Shown: positions 21,362-32,104 of the stretch, one piece after another
Layout of the letters: every line of letters starts with the position of its first letter
How positions within the stretch are numbered: position 1 is the first letter of the stretch
Translations under genes and position numbers: made by a program
Notes under the pieces: model-generated
What the model was told of the DNA's origin: nothing
Databases searched by the model: none
What the model saw: only the letters and a program-made list of their open reading frames with translations
Assembly: GCA_011033025.1 (NCBI GenBank)
Contig: WFMF01000388.1
Coordinates: 106,219 to 170,218, forward strand
From: Beroe forskalii
Taxonomy: Eukaryota > Ctenophora > Nuda > Beroida > Beroidae
Direction: 5' to 3'
Length of the DNA stretch: 64,000 nucleotides

Positions 21362-24300
21362 GTCAGGGTCGAAATAGAATCCCGTGCATAAAGAATGTTA
21401 ATAGGGAGTTGGGACCGGTTTTGGGTATTTTTGACTATGCTGAATCGATCTAGCTATGCCGGCATTTTTTGTTTTGATGACGTCACCCATTTAGGGCCGC
21501 GCCCATTTTTGTCCTATCGCAAACCAAATTTACGCACTAGAAAAATTATTCTCTAGCTAATATGGGGTGTAGGGTATCAAACTAGTGGTTTTTTGGGACG
21601 AGAAACACGATGCAACCATCAGTTTTGCTCTTAACTGGTCCTGTGAAGAGTCTCGGGTGACCACGCCCTTCTTTGGCCTAAGCGCGATGGCCAAATTTTC
21701 AAGTTTTTGATTCTAAAACATGGTTGGCATGTAGGGTATCAAACTAGTGGTTTTTGATACAAGAAACACGATGCAACCATCTGTTTTGCTCTTAACTGGT
21801 CCTGTGAAGAGTTTCGGGTGACCACGCCCTTCTTTGGCCTAAGCGCGATGGCCAAATTTACAAGTTTTTGATTCTAAAACATGGTTGGCATGAAGAGTAT
21901 CAAACTAGTGGTTTTTGGGACAAGAAACACGAAGCAACCATCTGTTTTGCTCTTACTCTCTTAACTTGTCCTGTAGATAGTTTCGGGTGACCACGCTCCT
22001 CTTTTGCCTAAGTGCGATGGCCAAATTGACAAGTTTTTGATTCTAAAACATGGTTGGCATGTAGGCCGTAGGGTATCAAACTAGTGGTTTTTTGGGACGA
22101 GAAACACGATGCAACCCTCAGTTTTGTTCTAAACTGGTCCTGTGAAGAGTTTCGGGTGACCACGCCACTCTTTGGCCTAAGCACGATGGCCAAATTTAAA
22201 CGTTTTCGATTGTAAAATATGGTTGGCATGTATTGTAGGGAATCAAACTAGTGGTTTTTAGACGAGAAACGTGATAAAACCATATTTCCACACTGCCGAT
22301 GTTCCTGACTCAAATGCTGATGAGTGCTGAAGTCCGATTCAAGATAAAGGATGCACCACCACCAGCAACCACAGGATCTACTGTGCTATGACGGGACCTT
22401 TGCCTTCTGGCACTCTAAACCACCTCCTTCCTGAAGATGCTCTGAAGAAAGTAGCTCAACGTGCCAAGAAGCAGAACCCACGTCCCAGAGCCCCTCCAAC
22501 CCTTGGTGACCTGGAACCACATGACAATTTATCAGTTCCTAACAGAGAGTGTCATCCCAGCACAGATTTTTAGGATTTTGAAGTTCCCCAGGAGCTCTTC
22601 TACCAGAAGCTCCCCAGGAGCTCTTCTAACCAGCTCTTCATCCTGCTTCTCATATTGCTCCTCATCATGCAGAGCTTCTTTCGTAGTCAGATTACAGATT
22701 CTGTGGCCTCCCTACAATCTAAATCCTCCTCATCCACAAAAGCACAAAGACGCTGTTATCTACCTGGAGGCCTTCCAGCCCATTCCTGCTAAGTGCTAAC
22801 TGCCCCATCATGGATCCTCATCCTGAATCCTCATGTGCTGGACTTCGAGAAGGCTAACAGATCCTCCCTCTCCTCTATCTTCTAAATGGAATATCACAAA
22901 ATGATTGTAAACAAAATTTTCAAGTCGGTCGTATACCTAATAACTCCTCGTGAATGAAAATAGTATTAGTTATGCTATGTGACTTGGATGAACGGGTAGA
23001 AGCTGCTGACCTGTTTTTTCGTTGTCGACCTCCTACTATAATATAGGAGACTGGAGACGTGTTTATACTTTTATAGGACACGGGGTCAAGCCCAAACTTC
23101 TATCTGAACTGAAAATTCATGGGACATTCCTAACTCCTTCAACTTGTATTAGATTTGTTTCAACTGCAAAAAGTTTAGGATTTACTCTGGACTCTAAACT
23201 GAGTATGACTTCTCAGATAATGAAATTGAAGAAAAATTGTTTCAGAATGATGAGAAAAATTGCAGCAATGAAACGATTCCTCACGAAGAATCAGTGTGAA
23301 ACTCTTATTCATGCACTTGTTTTCTCCAGTCTTGATTACTGCAATTCTTTGTATTATGGGATCAGTTCAAGTAACATGAAGCAACTACAGATGATACAAA
23401 ATCGTGCTTGTAGGATCCTCCTTGGACTCAAGAAAACTGAATCTGTCAATGACCATCTTCAAGAGTTGCATTGGCTAAGAGTTCAGGAGAGAATCGAATT
23501 CAAGGTTATTTTGTTAACATTCAAATGCTTGAATAGTCTTGCTCCATCCTATCTGTCTGATACATTGCAATACAACAACATCAGTGGAAGTCGCACTCCA
23601 ACACTTAAACAGACTTCATTTAAATCAGCCGCTGGTAGTCAATCTTTCACTTCTAGTGCGCCTACTCTTTGGAACAAACTCCCATCTGAACTTAAAGAAT
23701 GTACTGATATTGGGATTTTTAAGAACAAACTTAAGACCTTTTTATTCAAGAAAAGTTTTAATATCACAACCAATTGAAAATTAATTAAATTTACATTGGA
23801 GAACATTTTGATTATGATGCTTTGAATCAACATGCCTTATGCATGTTTTTTTGAAATTTTGATTTAAATGTTTCTTTCCAGCTCTAATAGACAGCTGTGC
23901 ATAAAGGGTTAGTTTTAACTTCTTTCGTTGCTGTCTTCAAGCCACCATAGTTTATTATTATTATTATATAACTTCTGATGGATGTCGTGGATGGGTGCTC
24001 CTATATTAGTATATTGAGTCTGCTGCTCCTTCAAGGACTTTAGAAGTTCCGCACTGAAGGACGCTGAAAGCTGATGAGGCTGTTTTAGTACACTTTAAAA
24101 GCATTGGTAGCCCTGGTGGATCCCTGAGGATGTCTGACATGGACATTAAACATGAGGGAATGTGAAACATTGCAAGTGGCTACATCATCTGAGTTTGCAA
24201 TCCATGTTGATTCATAGAAGTGCTGGATGGGGAGCTGATCAGGAATGAAGGAGGTTAAGAAAGGTCTGTAAGTTTCAACCTAGGACGAAGGCAGGGCAGC

Positions 24301-25403
24301 AAGCTCCTTAACACGAACCTTTCACTCAGATATTGTAGTCTCAGGTCGATTTAGGATTATGCGCGATGATAAGGTCGCAGCAGCAATATTGATGTATGAA
24401 ATAATTCGACTGAGTAGTTATTTAAGTTTATGAAATATCTGTTAAATTGTGTTTGACAAATACAAGAATGACTTTGTTAGTTCCATAAATTTTGATAGGT
24501 ATAATTATTCTCGATTTTGCTCAATACTGGACATTGGATATTATATTCAGTCCTTGTTCCTCTGCAAAAAAAGGTGTCTTGTGCAAAAGAACTGGTCGAA
24601 ATGTAAGAATTGCCTGTGTTAGCTATTAGTGTCACCACTTATGGACAAGATAGAGGATGCAGAACTTTCCTCTAAGATTTGCCAATGGCTTTTGTCTGCA
24701 AGTTCAAATGATCTCGATCAAAAACTTGTAAATTTGGCCATCGCGCTTAGGCCAAAGAAGGGCGTGGTCACCCGAAACTCTTCACCGGACCAGTTAAGAG
24801 CAAAACAGATGGTTGCATCGTGTTTCTCGTCCCAAAAAACCACTAGTTTGATACCCTACATGCCAACCATGTTTTAGAATCAAAAACTTGAAAATTTGGC
24901 CATCGCGCTTAATAAGCAAAAGAGGGGCGTGGTCACCCGAAACTCTTCACAGGACCAGTTTAGAGCAAAACTGATGGTTGCATCGTGTTTCTCGTCCCAA
25001 AAAACCACTAGTTTGATACCCTACATGCCAACCATGTTTTAGAATCAAAAACTTGAAAATTTGGCCATCGCGCTTAAGCAAAAGAGGGGCGTGGTCACCC
25101 GAAACTCTTCAAAGGACCAGTTTAGAGCAAAACTGATGGTTGCATTGTGTTTCTTGTCCCAAAAAACCACTATTTTGATACCCTACACCTCATATTAGCT
25201 AGAGAATAATTTTTCTAGTGCATAAATTTGGTTCGCGATAGGACAAAAATGGGCGTGGCCCTAAATGGGTGACTTCATCAAAATGAAAAATGCCGGCATA
25301 GCTGGATCGATTCAGCATAGTCGGGAATACCCGGGACCGGTCCTAACTCCTTATTAACATTATTTATGCACGGGATTTATATATTGACCATTTCCACCCT
25401 GAC
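21362..25403. mobile_element. Fold-back DNA element family A, copy 1 (4.0 kb, with LINE insertion)
   Basis: Termini GTCAGGGTCGAAATAGAATC and its complement are flanked by TA (21360-21361 and 25404-25405). Each arm of roughly 0.8-1 kb holds several tandem ~165-bp subrepeats containing GGGTGACCACGCCC and CAAACTAGTGGTTTTT. The left arm runs 21362 to about 22290, the right arm about 24730 to 25403, in opposite orientation. The interior (22290-24730) has short open frames shared with copy 2 but no transposase I recognise, so it is non-autonomous. TA duplication suits a Tc1/mariner-type transposase acting in trans. Confidence 0.85.
23090..23970 (+). pseudogene. 5'-truncated LINE inserted in the fold-back element
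   Basis: Comparison with copy 2 (48120-48125) defines the insertion exactly: the empty site reads GGGGTCAACTTCTGATGG. The 881-bp insert encodes the C-terminal part of a LINE ORF2: SLGFTLDSKLSM, LDYCNSLYYGI, ELHWLRVQERIEFK, FKCLNSLAPSYLSD, LWNKLPSEL. It ends in a stop and a (TTA)n tail, as in CR1/L2-type LINEs. The frame is intact over more than 220 codons, so the insertion is young. Endonuclease and RT core are absent because of 5' truncation. Confidence 0.88.
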
Positions 25404-25405
25404 TA

Positions 25406-28277
25406 TACTGTATAAGTGTATAGTATGATACCTACTATGAAATGTGTCAGTGATATAATGGACCTAGTAAGTAGTAAGTTTGGATTTCTATTTTCCACGC
25501 TTCAAAATTTTTCTGTCCTCTTGAACGTACTCATGTGTGATGTTTTACCTATTTTATGGTTTATCTATTATTGATAATGATGATTAATTTAGTAGTTGTA
25601 CAGTGTATTTGATCCGCCTATATATTTTGTACATACAAGTTGGAGAATTGCATATCTTTCCTTAATCCGTCTTACTGACTGTGGTCCATGCCTTGTTCAA
25701 ATCGACTTCCATATGATTTCCTATGATCGTGAAATGATGAGCATGGCCCAGAACAGAATACATTATGCCATTTATGGGGATTTAAGTATTGATTTTACAG
25801 TTTTAAGTTTCATGATCCCCACCGGTCACCGATTATATCTTCTTGAGTTCTCGAGAAAAAACCCCCACTAATAAGTGATAATTGGTGGAGGGGAAACGTG
25901 ACGGACCTGAATGCATCCCATTTGATATACCTCATCTTTATGATTGCCAAGATTGGTCCCAAACTTTTCCTTTTCACCGGATGTTCACGGAAATTTGGGC
26001 GTTGGACCGGCTTTAGATAATGAGAAATTTATTTATGAAGGAGCTGCAATTGTACTCGAGTTGTAGAAATCGTATTAAAAACTACAGCTTTTCTTGAACC
26101 CCTCTACTGTGAACTTTATTTATGTAAACTTGTATAGCTGTTCATAGGCGTGTTTACTGTCAGGTATGATGTTAGATTCTCCTTATATTAATATTTCATT
26201 TATTGATGATTGGATAAATATTTTGTTTAGAATTGATATTTATCATGACGTTGATGTTCACATTATGTTCTATTTCGTTGTGAAAAATTTGTCGTTATGA
26301 CTAACTTATAGTAATGTTATTATATCAGGAAACATTAATATGCAGTATCAGACTTAGAAAATTTAAATTCATAGTTATGAATACAAATTAATTTGCTAAT
26401 TGGTATTGGAAAGACAGAGTACGCATTGTCAGCGACAATCAGTTTTCTATTTTTCCTGTATTAATTAACAATTATCAAGTTAATTTGTATTCTAGTTTTT
26501 ATCAACCTTATCCGAAAATCGGTCGGTATGATATTGATTATTGATTTTCAAATGCTAAGGTGTCATGCCCACCAAAGTCCAAAGTACCTACTGAAGTACT
26601 GAGATGTACCATTGTTGAACATTGTGCACTATTTTGGACCGTTAAAGTGTGTATCCAATAATGCGGTAATAAAATGTTGATTAATACGTTAGTCTATTAC
26701 ATTACTCTACGACTTCAAGCTTTCAAAGCAATATAAATGCCACTTGCCACTCCCAGTCCCATCTAAGCATCTACGAATGTAGGTCAGCCTCTCCAAATGT
26801 CTTGTATCAGCTGGTATAAGTTACCTCTGTGCAGTTACCTCAGTTCTTCTAAAGTTCTAAATTACATTGCACTGTATGATATCTACCCACCTATGTACAA
26901 TTGCCCGCTATTCAATGTCTGATTTGATGTGATGTAGTACTGAAGTACATCCAATGGGTTAAGTGTATTTTTCAGCAGTTTACAATCAATTCATGAACCT
27001 ACTCTATTCAAGCAATATATTCTTGATCACCATATTTTGATCCAATATAGGTACCTATACCTATTTTGTCTTTTTCAAGCTTCAAGTTGGTTACGTCAAC
27101 TGGTTAATTAGGTAACTGATCATAGTATCTGGAGGTATACTATACAGACTGAATTGGCTTATTGCCATATTCTAAGAGAGAAGGAGGAAGGTATAACTAA
27201 TGTTAAGTTCACTATTTTGTTTACTTGTTTAGTTTATCCTTCATTGGTTTTCTTCTCTTCATTTATTTATCTCTCATAATTTTTGTTCCTCCTTTTGTAC
27301 TTTTGTACCTATAACTCTTGTTTTACTTTTAGCCTTAGACCTATGCAGCAGGATAGGTACCTAAACAACAGGGTACTGATAACTTGATTATTGACATCCT
27401 CCACTCACTCACCCACTTGCCTCTCTGTGTCTTTTTCATTGTGAGTATCATCTTGATATTAACACAATTGTACACGAAATGTACCATGTATTCATGTATT
27501 ATGATGTATAGTAGTGTGCAATGCAGGTACTGTTTGAGTATGCTTCTCTGTGCTTGTTGTTGAGCTTGCACTCCGATGCATTAGCTCTGTGTACAGCTTA
27601 GTTATTGGTTGGGGCTTTGGCCTTTGATACAGGTACACTGATTACCAATAGAGCTATAGGTACCCCATTCTTTTTTATTTTTACTTTTTTATTACTGAGT
27701 GTACGTGACCAATTCCTCAATTCCAAGTAAGCTAGTACACACCTAGCATATTTATTTTTCTTGATGCTTTGATGAGTATTTACCTATTTAATTAATTGTT
27801 ATCTTGGCACATTTAACAATCAATTTTACAGCTTTTTTCATTGTGTCTTACATGTTTGTTTACATATTTCAATTCATAGACAAAATTTATTTCCAATACC
27901 ATACACAAACTATTTCACTACCTTTGACAAAGTTTAGCACTTCAGCAGCAACAGACTATATTGAGGCTGTGACTTGATAAGAAAGGCACATTGATACATT
28001 GCAGTTCTGAGACGTCGAGGCTCCTGCTATAACCAAATAAACACCTTGTTAAATGTTAGTACTTTCTGGCTTTCGAATTCGTTTTTTGATCTCCCCTGAT
28101 AAAGTGATACTGCTAAAATTATTATTGCTAAAAATAGATTACTGCTGAAAAAGATTTTATCTTATTCCATAGAAGCTTTCGTTTTACAAGCTCGAACGCA
28201 TGTTTTAGATATTCTGGCTTTTCTTCAAACTCTCTAACGTGTCTCACTATTTCAGACTCCCTCTGAATACCCCCCTC
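25406..28277. other. Intergenic, AT-rich; no gene seen
   Basis: Nothing supports an exon here. Homopolymer-free AT-rich DNA extends to the 5' end of the first DOMON gene. A splice-acceptor-like TCACTATTTCAG ending at 28255 suggests a 5' untranslated exon somewhere upstream. Confidence 0.55.
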
Positions 28278-31004
28278 ATGTCACTCCAACCTTTCCTCCC
28301 CACGATTATCCTCCTCCTACTCTCCCTCCCCCTTGCCACGTGGTGTGCTCTGACCTGTAACTCTGGGGGTGCTCTGTGTCTGGCTACCCCCACGGGGTGT
28401 ACCTCAGACTGTGATTTCCTCCTCAAGTATGCTGCTGCCTCAGCCACAACCACACAGGTTGGTATAGACATGGAGGGGTTTTAGGAATGATTCAATGATA
28501 TGTCTTTAAATAGTGTGTTGCAACTTCCATTCACGAAATAATTTTCTGCAGCTGTTAAGTGTTAGTTAGTACTCACTTGAACCTGACCTTAACAGAAATT
28601 AATTTTAGAGTTTATACTAAAAAACTAAACTCTTTCGAACGAGTGAAATGTCTTCTCAGATAGAGATGTCAGGTAAGCTAACTGCTCATTCCCTCTCCTC
28701 CTCGGCCCCTTCTGTTTGGCTGGCATTCGCTTTATCCCCCAACGGTCGGATGTCCACCTCCATGATGATATACTCCTGTCAGTTGGTCAGCGGGTCTTAC
28801 TCAGCCAGAAAACTACCTGCAACTGGCTACGGCGTCGACAAGTGAGTTGAGTGACTGGGGTCCAGGTTACTGGCGACAACTTACAAATTTCTCTCAAAAT
28901 CTTCAAGTTTATTTTAGTTTAATGAAATGACAGCTTTTTGAAAGATGATTGAATAAACTAGAAATAATTGACCCGAATGTAGCGTCACATGCTGTTTCTC
29001 GACAGTGGTCAGTCAGTTGTCATTGACAAAGGGGATCTGGTTGGTTCTAACGCAGACGGTACGATGTCATGCTCCTTCACCATGGACAACTCAAATCTTC
29101 CATCAAGTGATCAGACAGTGGTCCTTGGAATGGGTGGGTCCGTGAGAACTGAGATGCAAAGCTCGCGTCGTGTTTTTCTGCCTTCTTTGCTCTGCCAAAT
29201 AATCTACGAAAATTTATGGATGTGCACTAATTTTGTAGAAACATTATTTGCTGTCCGGACTTCATTGATGATTGATGATTAGATAAAGGACCCCGAGTAA
29301 AATATGTGACACTCTGCAGGGTTGATGCAAGGTACGAATAACGTTAGGAAACACTCTAAAACCCCTGCTAACACAGGCAGCAGCCTTTCCCTCATCCAAC
29401 AGTTCGGACAGGGTGAGTTGACAGCCCCACATTCACGTACTATTTGGAGTGTGGGCACCAGGCAGGAGATTTCATTCATTACTCTGTACCATGCCCGTGT
29501 ACCATGCACCAGCGCTTACACGCACACATGTTCACCAATTTAATCAAGACGTTAGGGGTTATTAGCTCCTCCAATAGCTGCAGCAATCTTCTTTTGCCTC
29601 AAACTTCTCAGTTATATTGATTAATTCTACGTTTCAGCTGCCTGCAGTAAACCATCTGTTCCCAATGGATCTGTCACCCCGGCTTCTGACACCATTGCAT
29701 CCGGTGCATCGTACACTGTGTCATGTGTAGGGGGTGCCACTATTTCGGGGAGCCCTACTGTCACCTGCACAGATGGCACCCTCTCTACTCTCCCCACCTG
29801 TACTCTTACTACCTGTAGCAAGCCATCTATTCCCAATGGATCCGTCACCCCGGCTTCTGACACCATTCAATCCGGTGCATCGTACACTGTGTCATGTGTA
29901 GGGGGTGCCACTATCTCGGGGAGCCCTACTGTCACCTGTACAGATGGCACCCTCTCTTCTCTCCCTACCTGTACTGTCAATGTTGTCACCTCCTGTAGCA
30001 AGCCGTCCATTCAGGATGGTACTGTGACACCAGACCCTGGACCTATAGCGACTGGTGCGTGATATTTCTGCTTTTCAATGTTTCCTTTTGATTTTTCAGA
30101 TTTTGGCATAGTTTTGGTTGTAAGTATCTTTAAACAGTGTTGCGTTCGTTGGAAAATTCTAACTGATACTAAATTCGCTCAATTTCCACTATATCAAACC
30201 TGATGATGTTCCAACTAACTCCCCCATATTCCAGGTGAAACGTACAGCGTGTCATGTAACCCGGGTTTCACGCTCTCCGGTACTCCGGACATTATCTGCA
30301 CTGACGGAACACTAGCTACCCCGTACCCGCAGTGTACGGCAGATAGCAGTACCCCTGCTGGGACATGCTCCAAACCTTCCATCCCCGGGGGAGGGGTGTC
30401 CCCTGACCAGGAGAGTATTGGTGTAGGGGAGGCGTACACAGTAACGTGCAGTGAGGGGTTCACTCTTAGTGGGGGCGGGGGGACTGTCACCTGCTCGGAT
30501 GGGGGCGTGCTCTCAGCGCTACCTACCTGTACAGCAGGTAAGTTATTATAACTCTACCTGTACAGCAGGTAAATTCTCATAACTCTACTTGTACAGCAGA
30601 TAAATTATCATAACTCTACCTACCTGTACAGCAGGTAAATTCTCATTACTCTCATAACTCCTGTACACTGTACAACAAGTAAGTTCTCATAACTCAAATT
30701 ATCTGTACAGCAGGTAAATTCTCATAACTCTACCTGTACTCCAGGTTTGTCTGACGTCGTTAGACCCATTATTTAAAATTTTAAATTTATTTTAAATTTA
30801 TTTAAAATTTTAAATTTATTTACGTCACGACTCTGCGAGTCGTGGCGCGCGCGCTTCGCGCGCGCGAGGGGGTCAGGCAACGCCTGACAACTCCAGGTAA
30901 GCTGGTAGGGGGTAATCAAAACTCTATTTGTTCTTGTACAGCAGGTAGGGACAATTCTTTCACACTACCCACTATTTATTGCTCGTGTCGCAGATAGCAG
31001 CTGA
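28278..31004 (+). CDS. Secreted DOMON plus four CCP/sushi modules
   Basis: Exons 28278-28457, 28660-28841, 29006-29133, 29320-29412, 29638-30054, 30235-30537 and 30994-31004 join in phase to about 437 residues. The signal peptide is MSLQPFLPTIILLLLSLPLA. Residues ~25-190 form a DOMON domain: an early CTSDC pair, VWLAFALSPNGRM, SCQLVSG, and SFTMDNSNLP. Four CCP modules follow, each opening CSKPS and closing TCT. DOMON domains bind heme or sugars; CCP modules bind proteins; the product is extracellular. The ATG at 28278 is preferred over an upstream in-frame one at 28239 because an acceptor (TTTCAG) falls between them. The 3' end is ambiguous: the exon at 30994 gives Asp-Ser-Ser-stop, while an alternative at 31495 gives a ~30-residue Cys-containing tail. 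No GPI signal is seen. Confidence 0.85.
29638..29998 (+). repeat. Recent tandem duplication of a CCP module inside one exon
   Basis: The first two CCP modules are nearly identical in DNA over ~180 bp (29638-29817 and 29818-29995). They differ at a few positions, such as GTTCCC/ATTCCC and GCATCC/CAATCC. The third and fourth modules are much more diverged. Confidence 0.85.
30538..30745 (+). repeat. Minisatellite built from an exon-intron junction
   Basis: The exon ends ACCTGTACAGCAG before GTAAGT. About five further copies of CTGTACAGCAG followed by GTAAATTCTCATAACTCTAC follow, each ~35-40 bp. Each copy recreates the last exon bases plus a donor-like GTAA. The last copy is interrupted by the hairpin MITE at 30747. 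Confidence 0.85.
30747..30890. mobile_element. 144-bp hairpin MITE, hAT-like, copy 3
   Basis: The element starts TTGTCTGACG and ends CGCCTGACAA, with a perfect 8-bp duplication CTCCAGGT at 30739-30746 and 30891-30898. The interior has AT-rich repeats and a CpG-rich hairpin (GCGCGCGC). It inserted into a donor-like repeat unit of the junction minisatellite. Confidence 0.85.
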
Positions 31005-31494
31005 GCAACTGTCTTTGTATTTACTTTCCAACTCCAAGGCCTTGAGATAATGGGATTCGTAAACGATTGAGCCTTGTGATGACTTTGTAAATGATTAATA
31101 AGCGTGTACCAATTATTCAGCTAGCTTCTTTTGCATTTTGTGTGGTAAATTATACCTTGAAAGGCGAATTAAATTGAGTACTAAGATTCGAGGGCTGAGG
31201 TCTGACGGCTTGATATTCTACTGTGCAGTATTAGTTTCTGTTATACTCTTAAAAATTCTCTCCATTTGATTTTATATGTTATTATACGTGTCTACCTCTC
31301 AAATCTCTGGATACATCCTTTTTGGGAAGCTCCATTTGGATTTTAGAAGTAGTGGTGTCAGAGTATAATGAACTTGCAGCCGAGGAAAATGTCTCCAAAC
31401 AAAACCAGTCCAAAAAAGCAAGACCTTTTACTCATGTAATTAGAACTTGTTTTCGAGCAAAACCATGTATTATCCTCTTCACGACACTTTTCAG

Positions 31495-31620
31495 ATAGCT
31501 CAGCTGCTGACAAGCCGTGCACTGTTAAGAACAAATGCTACGGCTGTCCGAGGACTGCACTGGGGTTGGGTGCTCCTTTAAGTTAACCTGGTCTAACTCA
31601 ACTGATGGGGATAAGATAGA
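31495..31620 (+). pseudogene. Orphan DOMON first exon with frameshift
   Basis: After the acceptor CACTTTTCAG one frame reads DSSAADKPC ... and stops at 31584-31586. A second frame, entered without an acceptor, reads SEDCTGVGCSFKLTWSN and ends at a good GTAAGT donor. This second frame matches the exon 1 end of the next gene (GCTDQCTFKLSWQ). The two frames differ by one base, so this looks like a broken DOMON exon, a sequencing error, or an alternative 3' exon of the upstream gene. No partner DOMON exons follow before 32105. Confidence 0.6.
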
Positions 31621-32104
31621 TGTAAGTGGGCAAATTCTAGTGCTGCAATCTTAAAGGCTATAAGTATATCACCTAGGGGCTATATCAGTTGGGGAATGTA
31701 TAACCTAGGGTTTCCTTGCTGGAATTCTCTTATCATCCTTGATATGACGCCAAATTTGATAACTAATTCATAAATGTGGAGAAGTTACACTCCTCTCGCG
31801 TGTCGCTCCCAAGTGAATAGTATCTTAGTAGCTATGGGGTTCCTAAGTTATGATTCTGTGGGCTGTATAGCCCTGTTGATTGATAATGTTGTCGCAGCAG
31901 ACAATAGTATATCATGGCTCTTTCCAATAAGTCTTCATTACTTACATAATGATGATATTGGTACCCTCGATGTCATAATATGAATTTTATTACTACTATT
32001 CTATCTTTGAATATCTTTTAATGCAGTTCGCTATGGATAGATATCCAATGAATTAAGAATACTCCACTCCTTATAGCGTAGCTCCATGCTTGTAACAGCA
32101 CACA

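Noticed and set aside
22388-22573. 61-62-codon frame shared by both family A copies (47430-47618)
   Set aside because: Considered as a captured gene or transposase relic, but no motif is visible and the copies are too similar to show selection.
24629-24877. Open frame repeated at 48779-49000
   Set aside because: It runs from the element interior into the subrepeats and is conserved only because the two element copies are recent.
28239-28277. Earlier ATG for the DOMON-CCP gene
   Set aside because: A good acceptor (TTTCAG) lies between the two ATGs, and the later ATG gives a clean signal peptide.
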